DNA from: Anticarsia gemmatalis
Lineage: Eukaryota > Arthropoda > Insecta > Lepidoptera > Erebidae
NCBI RefSeq assembly: GCF_050436995.1
Contig: NC_134775.1
Location: 2,581,124-2,645,123, forward strand
Direction of reading: 5' to 3'
Length of the DNA: 64,000 nt
Part shown: one piece after another, positions 1 to 11,316 of the stretch
Position numbering within the stretch: the stretch's first letter is position 1
How the letters are laid out: each line of letters begins with the position of its first letter
Program-made: the position numbers and the translations under genes
The notes under the pieces: model-generated
The model's database searches: none
What the model was told of the DNA's origin: nothing
Seen by the model: only the letters and a program-made list of their open reading frames with translations

Positions 1-2256
1 GAAGCATGATAAAGACCACACGTTTTGCATGTTCGACTTGATAGCCTCAATTGTACCGTCGGACAAAAATAATCGTATGGCATTTGCAGGAAATCTTTGA
101 GTGAAGCACTTAAGCGTAGAGCTAAATTGACTGGAAGATTAAGAAAGGATAATGGCAGGCATGTATGGGACTTTTGTATCGCTATGACACATGTATGAGA
201 AGTCATGGGAGGGATTATTTTTGTATTTATCTGGCAGATAATTTAATCGGCAATTCAAGTTTAAATTAACAGATTTTTAGAACTTTGCGTTCAAAAGATA
301 TTTAAGTTTATATTTATCATATTAAGGCTGTACTGAGGTTGATATTTATGACATTTGCTGTCACCTGTCACAGATGAGTAATTGTCATTGTTATCAACAA
401 GCTATTCACGTACCTATAATTATTATATTATTCATCAAATCATCAAATCTTATAACCCTGTGTTATTAACGTACCTAATATCTTCGTAAATCTTTAACCT
501 TTCTTCTGATGCTCCACATAGCAAGGACGCTCAGTTCTAGTCCTATTTACGAAAATGCATAAAAGATTTGCCACAGAGTATATTATTATACTTATCTAAG
601 ATTTGCATCTAGCATTGCTCTTGAAGCAACCGCTCGCAGTTTCTCTTAACATCAATCGATCTGATAAGTACCACAATAATGTACAGTAGTGGGTAATTAT
701 CAATCAATCAGCCTTTTGCTGTCGACTGCAGGATGTAGGCCTCTCTCTGTGAAGGCGGCTTACTATAATAGGTACCATACTGGCCAGACAGGTAGGATAT
801 AGTTTTATTTCATGGATTCCCTCTGTGAAATAATGTTTACATAGTGTATTTTCCTTCGACGCCTGTTACGACACCCTCTGGATGAAATGAGGTGACAACC
901 CCCAGGATGACCCCCTGTACTCTAGTCTGTCAGTACCTATGTGTAGTACAGGGAATGAACATTATACTAATATATTATAACAAAATAAAACAAGTCTTTT
1001 GGTTTAATTACACATTTATTTCATAAAAACATTGTCAAACTACATCCTCAAAATAACATTGTCTAAGAAAGGAGCTGGTCGGGTCAAACCTTCATGGCGA
1101 GCATACCCTAAATACCAGACGATGCTCATTACGTGTGATCAAGTTTTCACTCTCGTCTCTGAGAGCGTGTCGCCTGAGACGCAACAGACGCACGTTGCAA
1201 TTAATACATTGCGCACTCGACATTGTGTCAGGAATACGTATGTAATCAACACAAAAATAAAAAAGCGTCCTTTCGCAAATGTAGTCACAATAATTTAATA
1301 TCACAAATCAAGCGTCTTTTCGCAAAATAATACACTAACACTATCAATGCCGTATACGGAGGAACAGGAGCTCAACTCAACGTATCAACGGATTAATAAA
1401 AGTTAGTTTAAATGCTTAGATGCCGCTCACGCAACAATCCAAAACAACAGCAAAGACGCCATTGGCATTGACGTTTGCTTCCGATTTTGTTGTTCAATCG
1501 TTAAAATGTTGTCATATTATTTAAATCAATTGAATTGTTACTTTTTTTTACATAATGTATTCGAGCAATGCTAGCGATTTTGACAATTAATATTGGTTTA
1601 ACTCTGTAAATTAATTTAAAAAAATAATTACTATGAACTGTACAGCTTTCCTCTTAATTATTAGCCCGTCTTATCATTTAGTCATAATCCTTTGGCAAAA
1701 TGATGGCAATTATGGCAACCTTAGAAAACGTAAACTGCGTTTAGTTGTCAATATTCCAACGTTTAGTTATTGCACTTGTAACAATTGTTTTCGTTGGATT
1801 TTACACCTTTGGCAAAGTTCTAAAAATATTATAATTACATAAAAATAGTACGTATGATTCACTTTATTAACAGTACCATTTCATTACCATCCATCATATA
1901 AATTAATATATTATTACGATACACAGGCTGCCGTTCTTCTTTATGCATAGGGGAATTATAAAAAAAACTTAACGACTGATGATGATATACTGTTTTAATA
2001 ACTTGGGCAGTATGAATTTGAGTAAGCGAAAAATTAACCAAAGTAACTACAAATATTGATTAATAATAAATTCTAGAAAGAGATTACAAAAAGTGGGTTG
2101 TGATTAATCCATTTCAGAAATTAAAATTCTGTTCTTGCGACTACATTACTAAGTGAGCGACTAGAAATACAGAGAGGGCAACTTCAATATTAAGATAGAT
2201 TCGATTTTTCCAATTAAAAGGAGTTTTTGGCAAACCGACATGGGTAGGTTAGGTTA
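1..2256. other. No recognisable gene (AT-rich)
   Basis: I see no recognisable protein in this stretch. The longest frames (1032-1298 on plus, 1092-1304 on minus) overlap on opposite strands and show no known motif. A short direct repeat of the form AAGCGTCYTTTCGCAAA occurs near 1263 and 1312. Nothing here supports an exon, tRNA or rRNA. Confidence 0.5.
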
Positions 2257-2360
2257 GAAGGCTGAGGTGGGAGCCGAGCGAAGCGAAGCTCCCACCTCAG
2301 CCTTCGTGGTTATTTTTTTTTAAACCACCCAGAAGGAGGAGCCCCGCGAAGCGGGGCTCC
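2257..2360. repeat. Two perfect hairpins, GC-rich
   Basis: The first inverted repeat (2257-2305) has 18-nt perfect arms, GAAGGCTGAGGTGGGAGC and its complement, around a 13-nt loop of GCGAAGCGAA type. The second (2338-2360) has 10-nt perfect arms, GGAGCCCCGC and GCGGGGCTCC, around the loop GAA. A T-run lies between them. They stand out from the AT-rich surroundings. They could be a small foldback repeat; no target duplication was found. Confidence 0.75.
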
Positions 2361-3155
2361 GGCGACCTGATGTAATATCAAAAGAGACGAATTTATATAT
2401 AGCTTATCATACTCTGCTCATTATAGTATTTTTCAAAGTGGTTTTTGTATTCGAAACACTTCATTTAAGATGAAATACCGCTCAGTATAAAAAAAACAAT
2501 TGCCAAATATTGAAAAAAAATTAGGACGTAACGTTGACACTCAAAAAAATATTAGGTCGCTCAAATATTACGAAGCTTCTCATTTTGAATTTTAAGTAAC
2601 TCAAATTAATGTTTGTAAGTTGCTGTTCTGCTAAAATCTCGTAAATTAATTATTTTTTACACTTAAAACTTTAATTTACAGTCACTCGTTTAAATACTAC
2701 CCTTAGGCATATAGTACATTACTATTTTCTATTAACCAATAAGGTGGATAATCCAATGGTACTAGAAAGCATTCACTTATATATTATGTACCTAATCAAT
2801 ACATGCGTGCCACGGGTCGACGTCGACACCGACTATTAGCCCGTCCACCAGCATGGCGCTCTCCTCTTGCAGTCAATAGCCCCACTGGAAGAGCTATTGA
2901 ATATATTAATAATCTGCTACAGAGAAATCTGGATGCAGACATATTTTTTGACAGGACCAGTGTAATGCTAAAACACATTATATATTTCTTAAATAATATG
3001 TAAGTAATAATCTATTCGACTGATTAATATAGTGCTTTGTTATAATGTATAATTTGAATTCTATTTTTGCTATTTATTAATTGTAATATCTATGTAGTGT
3101 AGTATAAACATATAAGCGATTTGGTTTTTTTAAATAAATAAATAAATAACGTTTC
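2361..3155. other. Unassigned AT-rich stretch
   Basis: There is no supported gene. A 66-codon plus frame at 2803-3003 has an Arg-rich start and resembles nothing I recognise. An AAAT microsatellite near 3133-3150 precedes the LINE scrap that follows. Confidence 0.4.
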
Positions 3156-3371
3156 GATTTCTTGCATGACACACATTCAAGACTCCTGCGATCATCAAAA
3201 TATTTAAGATTGAAGATGCCAGTGCATTCCACAAAGTTTGTTGATAGATCGTTTTCTGTAGAAGCTGCGCGATTGTGGAATGCCCTACCAGTGTCAATAC
3301 GACGTGCTCAATCCTTACCCATTTTTAAAAAACAAGTTAAGGAGCACTATCTTTCGCTACAAAATTAATTA
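3156..3371 (+). pseudogene. LINE ORF2 C-terminal fragment
   Basis: The frame 3162-3368 (68 aa) carries FSVEAARLWNALPVSIR followed by an SLPIFKKQVKEHYL-like end. This FS-x-R/A-x-LWN-LP plus FK-x-K-x-H pattern is the usual extreme C-terminus of Jockey/CR1-type non-LTR reverse transcriptases. No endonuclease or RT core lies upstream, so this is a 5'-truncated copy. It abuts the 3' end of the next Helitron. Confidence 0.7.
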
Positions 3372-3743
3372 TTTATTTTATGTATTTACTAGTTAACCCG
3401 CTTGCGTCACATTAGAGAATGGGCGAATTTTTTCCTCGTTTTTTAAAATTTTTCACTGGTACTCTGCTCCTCTCGGTCGTAGCGTGATGATATATAGCCT
3501 ATAGTCTTCCTCGATAAATGCCCCAACTAGCACACAAGCGCTATAACAAGCTGCACAATGGCCGGTTAAAGGATTTTTATAACGCCTTAGGCTCCTTAGT
3601 AAGAAGTATAGTGGTTCTATAAGCGGCTACAGATCTCTTGTAGCGTCAAATAGGCCCATACTGTCCAGCTTATAGCTTGACATTGGATCTACAGTGGTCG
3701 TAAATAGTAATTATAATAGTACGTAGTATAGTAGTAATACAGG

Positions 3744-3900
3744 AGCGCTAAAATAAGATGAAGGTGGTATAATCGCGCTACAAGAGCTTTTTCGCAGCTT
3801 CGTGGCGCTTACCAGCTGTTGTACAGAGGTGGTTAGCGCCACGAGCGTTCGAAAAAGCTCTTGCAGCGCGATTATACCACCTTTACCTTATTTTAGCGCT
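3744..3900. repeat. Long imperfect hairpin inside element E
   Basis: Arms of about 65-70 nt run from AGCGCTAAAATAAG (3744) to the complement ending TTATTTTAGCGCT (3900), with a few mismatches and a spacer of roughly 24 nt. The arms contain GGTGGTATAATCGCGCT and AAGAGCTTTTTCG. The same hairpin occurs on minus at 49636-49790. Its left half adjoins the inner edge of the large palindrome. Confidence 0.85.
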
Positions 3901-4521
3901 ACTGTGTAACGGTTATAAATGCTAACGCTCTAAATTAGTAATATGGTCGGTTTATTATGGTGTAAACTAAATATATTGTATTAAAATGAATCATCAGTGA
4001 CAAATGAGGAGACATTTTATTTTTACGGATTGGATTATAAAAATAACAAGTAGTCTATCGCTTTAATTCTTTGTGTACGTGATATGAAAGTGCGAGTTCC
4101 AGTTTGCTGTCAATATATATGTATATTATCGTCAATATTTTCATGCGCCCTCAAAATATTCAGTTTTAAATGCAAAAATTATATAGATATGTGGATTTGG
4201 AAATTGTATTTTGAACATAAATAAGACTTTGAGGGTTACAGATAGTTTAATTAGGGTTATAGGTAATAAAAAATGATTTTAATTATGTTAACGTTACCAG
4301 GCTATAGATTTATATGATCTTCAAAAGATCGTAATAACCTCAAAAAGTATGTTTACCAAATGCTGTAATGGCGTCTCGATCAAGCACCTCTCAGAGTTGG
4401 TTACATCTGCTCTAGCGGCTTAAGCTGTACAAAGGCTCTAGTGTTTGCTGTTGTAGACCTCAAGGTTCTGCAGTTGTGGCATAGGAGTGCTTCAATATAA
4501 TTGTTTTGGTCGCACACCAGC

Positions 4522-4938
4522 ATTTTTTTTATTTATTTTATTTATTTTATTTATTTTATTTATTTTATTTATTTTATTTATTTTATTTATTTTATTTATT
4601 TTATTTATTTTATTTATTTTATTTATTTTATTTATTTTATTTATTTATTTTATTTATTTTATTTATTTTATTTATTTTATTTTATTTATTTTATTTATTT
4701 TATTTATTTTATTTATTTTATTTATTTTATTTATTTTATTTATTTTATTTATTTTATTTATTTTATTTATTTTATTTATTTTATTTATTTTATTTATTTT
4801 ATTTATTTTATTTATTTTATTTATTTTATTTATTTTATTTATTTTATTTATTTTATTTATTTTATTTATTTTATTTATTTTATTTATTTTATTTATTTTA
4901 TTTATTTTATTTATTTTATTTATTTTATTTATTTTATT
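4522..4938. repeat. 9-bp tandem repeat (TTTTATTTA)n
   Basis: More than 40 units of TTTTATTTA run in tandem with two phase slips (around 4640 and 4677). Because the unit is a multiple of three and contains no stop in any forward frame, all three frames stay open and mimic Leu/Phe/Ile/Tyr-rich proteins. These are not genes. The array sits inside element E. Confidence 0.95.
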
Positions 4939-5663
4939 AATAATAAGATAATATAATATTAAAATAATAAGATAATAATTTTAAGCTTTAGTATAAAGGT
5001 ATATTACTCGGTTATAGCGCTTTAGGTGCTTAACATAATTCTGTAATCCCCATGGCTGTAAAAATGTTTCGAATGATACCTTATACATCTATTACCCGTA
5101 CAGAAGCCATATAAATATCTGATATAACGCTCAAGGCGCTATTAAAGACCTACGCAACTCTTTTATAGATGAGTAATACACTAGCCCTAAAAAAATCTGT
5201 TATAGAACCTAAGGCATTACAAAAAGCTTATTTACGCTCTTGAGCGCTATAAGCGCAACGCATAACTCCGTTTAAACTCCTTTATCTCCTAAAGTCCCCT
5301 TATACAGTTAACGGTGTTATAGAAGATTCCATTAACTCAGTTATACTTCCCTAGGCTGTCTAGCGATGCAATTACATGCTCATATATCACTATAAGTCAT
5401 TAGTTTCCTACTAAACGGCTACTGTCCCGCCTAGCTGTTAAAGGGTTTTTTAAATAGCTAGTATACAACTTATAGAGAATTGTACAGCATTTGAACGACT
5501 CTTATGCAACTATCAGGCTGTTTAACGACTGTATAAGCAGCTTGTGTGCTAGTTGGGTGGGCTATCTAACACTGAAAGATTTTTTTAAATCAGGCCAGCA
5601 GTTCCTGTATCTGTGGCCAGTATTCCTGTGTCCATGTATCTAAGTTTATGTTACTTGTACATA

Positions 5664-6144
5664 TGTTATGAGGCGAATGGCAAACTCACTTTAAAAAATA
5701 AAACTTTATTTATTACACTTAGAAATAATACATGAGTTATGAATTAACACTGATTTACGACTAAGATTTGGAATTGATTTAGAACTGACTATGTTTAGAA
5801 CTAACTATGAACTGACTTAACTATGAACTGAATTAACTATGAACTGAATTAACTATGAACTGACTGTTCGTACATCGAGGACGAGCTTATATACTAATAC
5901 AATATGTGAAACGTTAACTTATTAGCTAATGGTTTTAGGGCTAAAGTAAATATGATAAGCGAGTCCTGAGAAAAGACAATAACAAAGTGATTAGTAATTA
6001 TAGTAAACAGGATACATTAAGATGTTTTGATTTAGATGATGTTAAAATATGAGGACTTTATAGTTATATACTAGGTTACAAGGATTTATGTATTAATATG
6101 TCTTATGTAATACTACAATGTATGACTTATATGCTATTATAACA
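5664..6144 (-). repeat. 3' LTR of errantivirus-type element
   Basis: The 481 bp are identical by eye to 13671-14151. The minus strand starts TGTTATAATAGC and ends CCTCATAACA. The LTR contains about four copies of a roughly 17-nt unit with AACTATGAACTGAATT. Confidence 0.93.
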
Positions 6145-6158
6145 CCTCCCCCCTTAGA
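6145..6158 (-). other. Polypurine tract
   Basis: On minus, AAGGGGGGAGGTG lies directly upstream of the 3' LTR, the expected place for plus-strand priming. It overlaps the last codons of the env-like frame. Confidence 0.75.
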
Positions 6159-8062
6159 ACAAAGATTGGGCGTTGGCGCCTAAACTTTGAGAAGATGGTG
6201 GCAGTATTCTTGTAGCATTATTTTCTTCGTCTTCGTCTTCTGAGATACATGAAGTATTATGAGTGATGGTCCTCATTGGGATACTAATTTGACTGGATCG
6301 TCTTCTGGAGGAGTTGTCAAAGCAGTTATTAAAGATTTGTATACATCCTCTTTCGTTTGTACATTGGGTAAATCTATACCATCGACTGAATAGTTTCAAC
6401 AGGAGAAATGTTAACATGAATATACCCAATATAAAATAGAACCATGAAAAACTAGTTCGGTTATTCTCTAAGAACCTTTGAGATGCTGATTTAGACCGTA
6501 AGTTTTGTAGTTCTTGAGAGTAAGTGTCTAGATGATTCTTGATAGTTTTTAATGCATCTAATGGTACATCATTGATGGCTATAGGAAGTAGAGTTGGAGT
6601 CTTGATGTCTTCGGGTATTTCAAAGCAATCTTCAGTTCTGATGTCGGGCACGATGACTGGATATGTGACATTGTCTTCTGATGACTGATATGCTGACAGA
6701 GTGCTGTATCCGGTGTGGAGTTTACAGCCCTCAGGTAGATTTATGATTCCGGATCCTTGAAGTTTGTGGTTGGAAATTTCATTCAGACATTGTAATACAC
6801 AGTGAGTATCCTTTGTTAAAATGTAGAGCCACTTATTGTTGCCAAGAGGTTGAAACGTTTGAATTTCGGCAGGAAATGTTGTGGTTGTACAAGTCGTAGG
6901 GATTGTTGTCGATTTACTGAGGAGGATATCCATCTCGCAGATTGGTCGTGCTGAAGAATCGTAGATCACGAGGTCTTTACAGATGCTTTTTCGTGAAGCG
7001 TAGACTTTGCAGTTGTTCAGCAAACTCGTTGAGACATATCTTTGTCCACTAGGGTTAGTGGCCAGGTAAGTATGCTCAGGGATAATAGTTGAGTGGAAAG
7101 AGGAATTAGGATGTTGGATAGGAATTGAATATATATGATATAAAGTTAAAGGATCATTCTGAACTAATGGGAATTCTAAAATATAAACTAGTCGATCAGA
7201 GAAGACGTAGGCTGATAGATATGAAGAATCTAGAAGTGTATGGATGTTTTCTATAGAGACGGAAGTAACTAATCTTTTATTCGTTCTTAATTTATTAGAT
7301 AGTAGTAATTCATTATATAATTTTTTCAAGGATATAATAGACGGATGGATAATGTTTGAATTAGCAAAGAGGATACTTGTAAGGCAGTCATTGATATCGT
7401 TTTCGAGATTTGTAGCCAATTCAAGAATTTGTATAGTAATAGATGTAATATCTTCAGTTATCTTTAAATTAAACACTAGATTTTCGGTTTTGTTGAAGTA
7501 GTCATTTAAGCGACGTATATTTTCGTTGATAATTTGTTCATCGAATGATATTTTAAATATGGTTTCATTAAAGTTTTTTATAGTTGAGCTAGTAATTTGA
7601 ATTTGTTTTTGCATTAGTTCAGACATTTCTAGATTTTGTTTCTCGAGAAGATCTATGTATTCGTTGTAATGTTTGGCATCTTTGGCATCAGGAGTACCAA
7701 TGAGCCATTTTAAAACAGAACTCAAACCATCTAAAAGTTCTCTCTTTTGGCGTGAATACTTACCTAGATACATACTTAGTTCTGAGAGTCTATTTTCGAT
7801 TTTATTTAAGCTAACATTAAGATAAGATTTAGTTGAAAGAACAGTAGGGAAATTCAAATGTTTAAATGACATAGAATTAAAATTATTTGAAAGTCGTTGT
7901 AAGGACTCATAGGAAATGAATAGGGGCTTCAGATCACGATATATGATTAATTTCCATGATTCTTCGCTAATTAATATTTGGCCTTCTTCGTTATAAAATA
8001 TTCCAGCGTTGGAAGTGAGAGGTTGGGAGAAATTTATATTGGCAACGATTCCGTTGGTTGCC
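6154..8062 (-). CDS. env: Env-like (F-type fusion) protein
   Basis: An open frame ends at 6154. An internal Met at 7872 gives 572 aa, but the frame stays open upstream to a good splice acceptor (TTTCTGTTGCAG, minus, cut at 8063/8062). That suits the spliced env mRNA known for errantiviruses. From the Met, RQKR at 41-44 is a furin-type site, followed by a hydrophobic glycine-containing segment like the fusion peptide of insect-retrovirus/baculovirus F-type glycoproteins. A membrane span lies at about 475-497 with a short acidic tail. Several N-x-S/T sites are present. Unlike pol, no internal stop is seen. Signal peptide and upstream exon were not located. Confidence 0.8.
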
Positions 8063-8316
8063 CTGCAACAGAAACAACATTGTCTCTATTAGTTTTACGA
8101 TAATTTTGAATTCGTATTTTAATAAATTTATAAATTTTGTATAATAATATTACAACTACGAGTTTAATAAAGGAACAGATTATAAAATTGAGTATATAAC
8201 TAGGACTATAAAGGGATTGGAGTAAAGATATGTCATTCTGGGCTGTTGTAAAATGACAGACCCTGGAAATTATAAATAAATTTTACTTAATATATATCTA
8301 ACATTAGTTATCTCTA

Positions 8317-10516
8317 CTACATATTATTATCTAAATAAGGTCGCAAACGGTTTGCATGCACTAATTGATTTTTACCTGCCTTTCGAATCAAATAATTTTC
8401 ATTAAAGCCTACACGTAACACTTCGTATGGACCATCCCATTTTGCATCTAAACTATTAGGATTAGGAACTCGTAACAATACCTTTGAACCTACTTTATAT
8501 TCTATTGGGTTTTTAATTTGACTATCATAGCGTTCTTTAGCTTTTTCTTTCATTCTTTCTAAGTTAATCAGAGCTGTATCACGAGACACTCGAAGACGTT
8601 CGTTTAAGTCCTTTAAATAGTCACATGCGTTATATTCTGGAATTGGTTTTAACGAATAAAATGGACGAGGTTTAAATCCGAAAAGGAATTCATGGGGAGT
8701 GTAACCCGTAGAAGCATTAGTGGAAGTATTGTGGCACATGATTGCAAATGGAATTATGTGATCCCAGTTTTTTAAATGACGATTATAATACATACGAATA
8801 TGGTCGCGTAATGTTGCATGGAACCTTTCTAGAGCACCGTTTGTTTGTGGATGGTATGCAGTATTGAATGTTTGATTGCATTCTAGAAATTTTACTAATT
8901 GTTTCATAACTTTATTCATGAATTCGGTGCCTTGATCAGAATGAAAACGTTTGGGAACCCCGAAATGTTGACAATAATGTAGTAGTTGCTTGGCTACTGT
9001 TACGGCTTCTTCGTCTGGGATAGCATAAGCTTGTACAAAACGCGTTAAATCATCTTGCAAAGTTAAAATATACTTGTTACTGTTATCACTTATTTCTGAG
9101 TATGAAACAAGATCAATTGAGACACGTTCAAATGGTTCAGTGGATTGGGAGGTAATAACCATGGGAGCTTGAAAATTCTTTCTCTGAATTTTATTCCGTT
9201 GACAGGTGAGACAAGAGTCGATATAATTTTTGATATCATTGGTCATTCCTTTCCAATAATATTCTTCGCGAATCTTTTTTGTTGTTTCAGAAATACCACG
9301 GTGTCCTGAAAGTGGTTCATCGTGGAATGTTTTAAGAATTTTCGGAATTTCTTCTGGTTTAGGATATTTTACTTTGTTTTCGCAAATGATAATTTCGCAA
9401 TTATAATATTGGCCTAGGTATGCTGAAATACGCAGTTGCTCATTATTTAATAATTTACAAGTTGTATCATACTTAAGATCGGGAATATAAAGAGTATCTA
9501 TATTATGGTGTTGTAGACAGGACAAAAGTGCTTTGAAGTAACTTTCACTGTCCCAAGGATCGAAATGGTTGGGTCTTGTATAACATAAATAAAAATTTTG
9601 CTTTTCACTAGAAATAATGTGATCTACACTATAGAGTGATTTTGGTTTATCTAGGTTGACAGGTGCGCATAAAGATAAAGCTTGATTTAGTAAATTATTA
9701 TGGTCAGCGTGATTACAAGATATGGGTAGAAATATGTTTTTATGTCTAGGATCTAATAATTGATTCGGTGAGATTTTTATAATAGAAGGATCAAAGCAAT
9801 TAATATCAGGATCTTGTAGAGAAAGGAAATGTTCATAATTAATTTGCATATAGTCATCTTCATCGGATGGGAATTTATTGTCATTGCGTTCTACGTGGTC
9901 TGAAGGACTTGGACTATCTTGAGTTAAATCGATTACGTTAGAATTCAAAATAGGAGGTCGGGATAATGCATCTGCATTTGTATTAAATTTACCTGATTTA
10001 TGAATGATCTCGTAGTCATATTCTTCAAGTTTTAGTCTCCAACGGACTAAACGACTACCGGGATCTTTGATACTAAATAGCCATTTAAGAGGCATATGGT
10101 CAGTTACGACTTTAAATTTACGACCGTATAGATATGGGCGGAAATGTTTGACTGCCCATACGATGGCTAAGGCTTCGCGCTCGATCACTGAGTAATTAGA
10201 TTCGGCTTTGTTTAATGTTCTTGATGCGTATGCAATAGGTAGGTCTTTGCCTATTTCTCCTTGAGAAAGTATAGCACCGATAGCATATAATGAAGCATCC
10301 GTAGTTAAAATAAATTCTTTGTTAAAATCTGGATATTGAAGAAGGGGAGTTGTGGTTAAAATTTCTTTACATTTATCAAAGGCTTCTTGTTGGCTTTCAC
10401 CCCAAATGAATGGTGTGTCCTTTTTAAGAAGACATGTTAAAGGTTTAGTTAGTTTACTAAAGTTTGGAATGAATCTGCGGTAATAACCTGCAAGACCTAG
10501 AAATGATTTCTTTACA
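8317..10516 (-). pseudogene. pol: Pol: RNase H and integrase part
   Basis: The frame is open from about 10516 to 8317; the 623-aa portion beginning at 10188 starts inside RNase H. RNase H shows the YAIGAILSQ and VTDHMPLKWL regions. Integrase has a zinc-binding HHCC (H289, H296, C326, C329) and the catalytic triad D359, D418, E454 (SIDL, HSDQGTEF, GALERFH), counted from the 10188 start. A GPYEVLRV segment forms the C-terminus. It is cut off from RT by a frameshift near 10516. Family: errantivirus/297-17.6-like Gypsy. Confidence 0.92.
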
Positions 10517-11316
10517 TGATTTTGGAATTGGGAAATTTTGAACTGCTTCTACTTTACTCGGATTAGGTTTAACACCTTCACTTGATATAATATGACCGAG
10601 ATATGCTACTTCTTTTCTCATAAATTCACATTTATCTGGTTGGACCTTTAAACCATGCTGCTTAAGGCGATTAAAAACTTCGGTTAATTTTTGCTCGTGT
10701 TCTTGAAGGCTTGATGCGAATACCACAATATCGTCAAGATAGACAAAGCAACGGTCACCTTGTAAACCTAAGAGAACATTGTCCATGGCTCTTTGGAATG
10801 TTGCGGGTGCATTTTTCAATCCAAAAGGCATCCTAAGAAACTCATAGTGACCATATGGAGTGCTGAACGCGGTTTTAGGTATGTCTTTAGGGTCCATTTC
10901 GACTTGATGAAAACCAGAAGCGAGATCTAATGTAGTAAAATAAATTGAATGACCTAATTTGTCTAGAATGTCTGTTATATGTTATGTAAGGGATAACTGT
11001 CTCCGATTGTGATTTCGTTTAATTTGCGGTAGTCTATCACCACACGCCATTTTTGTTTTCCTGAAGCGTCTAGTTTTTTAGGTACTACCCAAATGGGGCT
11101 GCTCCAAGGCGATGTGCTAGGTTGAATTATGTTTTGGTCTAGCATTTTTTGAACCTGAGATTTGACTTCTTGCTGATGTACGTAAGGAAACCGATAAGTT
11201 TTAGTGTTGATAGGAACATCTGAGGTAGTTGGAATTGTATGTTTTGTATGACTTGTGAATGTAAGAGGCTCATCTTCTATATAAAATATATCTGAGAAGT
11301 TGTTGGTGATTTTATC
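10517..11316 (-). pseudogene. pol: Pol: reverse transcriptase part, broken
   Basis: RT blocks are recognisable: WVVPKK, VIDYRKLN, TLDLASGFHQ, FLRMPFGLKNAP and the YLDD active site (FVYLDDIVVF), followed by LGHIIS. The frame is broken twice: a 2-nt excess near 10978-10984 between the VIDYRKLN and TLDLASG blocks, and a shift near 10516 at the entry to RNase H. An in-frame TAA near 11317 separates RT from protease. Spacing is otherwise normal for Gypsy RT. Confidence 0.9.

Larger units (their letters stand above)
3521..5557. mobile_element. Unclassified TIR DNA element ('E'), copy 1
   Basis: The element is bounded by inverted termini CCCAACTAGCACACAAG (left, with one extra C) and its complement ending at 5557. 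It sits inside a family-A Helitron. Comparing with intact Helitron copies, only TG appears duplicated at the junction. It is about 2.04 kb with no transposase frame. The interior is full of degenerate reiterations of TTATA-AACGCC-TTAGGC-like motifs, plus a 157-bp hairpin and a 9-bp satellite. A rearranged second copy spans 48639-52278. I do not recognise the superfamily. Confidence 0.65.
3389..5620 (-). mobile_element. Non-autonomous Helitron (family A), split
   Basis: On minus this is the 3' half of a short Helitron family seen repeatedly here. It ends CTAG at 3389, next to T on minus. The body recurs at 31817, 40385, 44333 and 60527. It has no coding capacity. It is interrupted at 3521 by a TIR element and resumes at 5558 (GGGCTATCTAACACTGAAAG). 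The 5' terminus is eroded in a stretch ending around 5606-5660. CTAG end and A|T insertion are Helitron hallmarks. Confidence 0.7.

Noticed and set aside
1032..1304. Overlapping frames on both strands
   Set aside because: No motif, no conservation evidence; probably chance.
2243..2256. TAGGTTAGGTTAG as telomere repeat
   Set aside because: Only two to three units; too short to claim a telomeric tract, although TTAGG is the insect telomere repeat.
4487..4956. Three overlapping 144-154-codon Leu/Phe/Ile/Tyr-rich frames
   Set aside because: They are translations of the 9-bp satellite; the unit has no stop in any forward frame.
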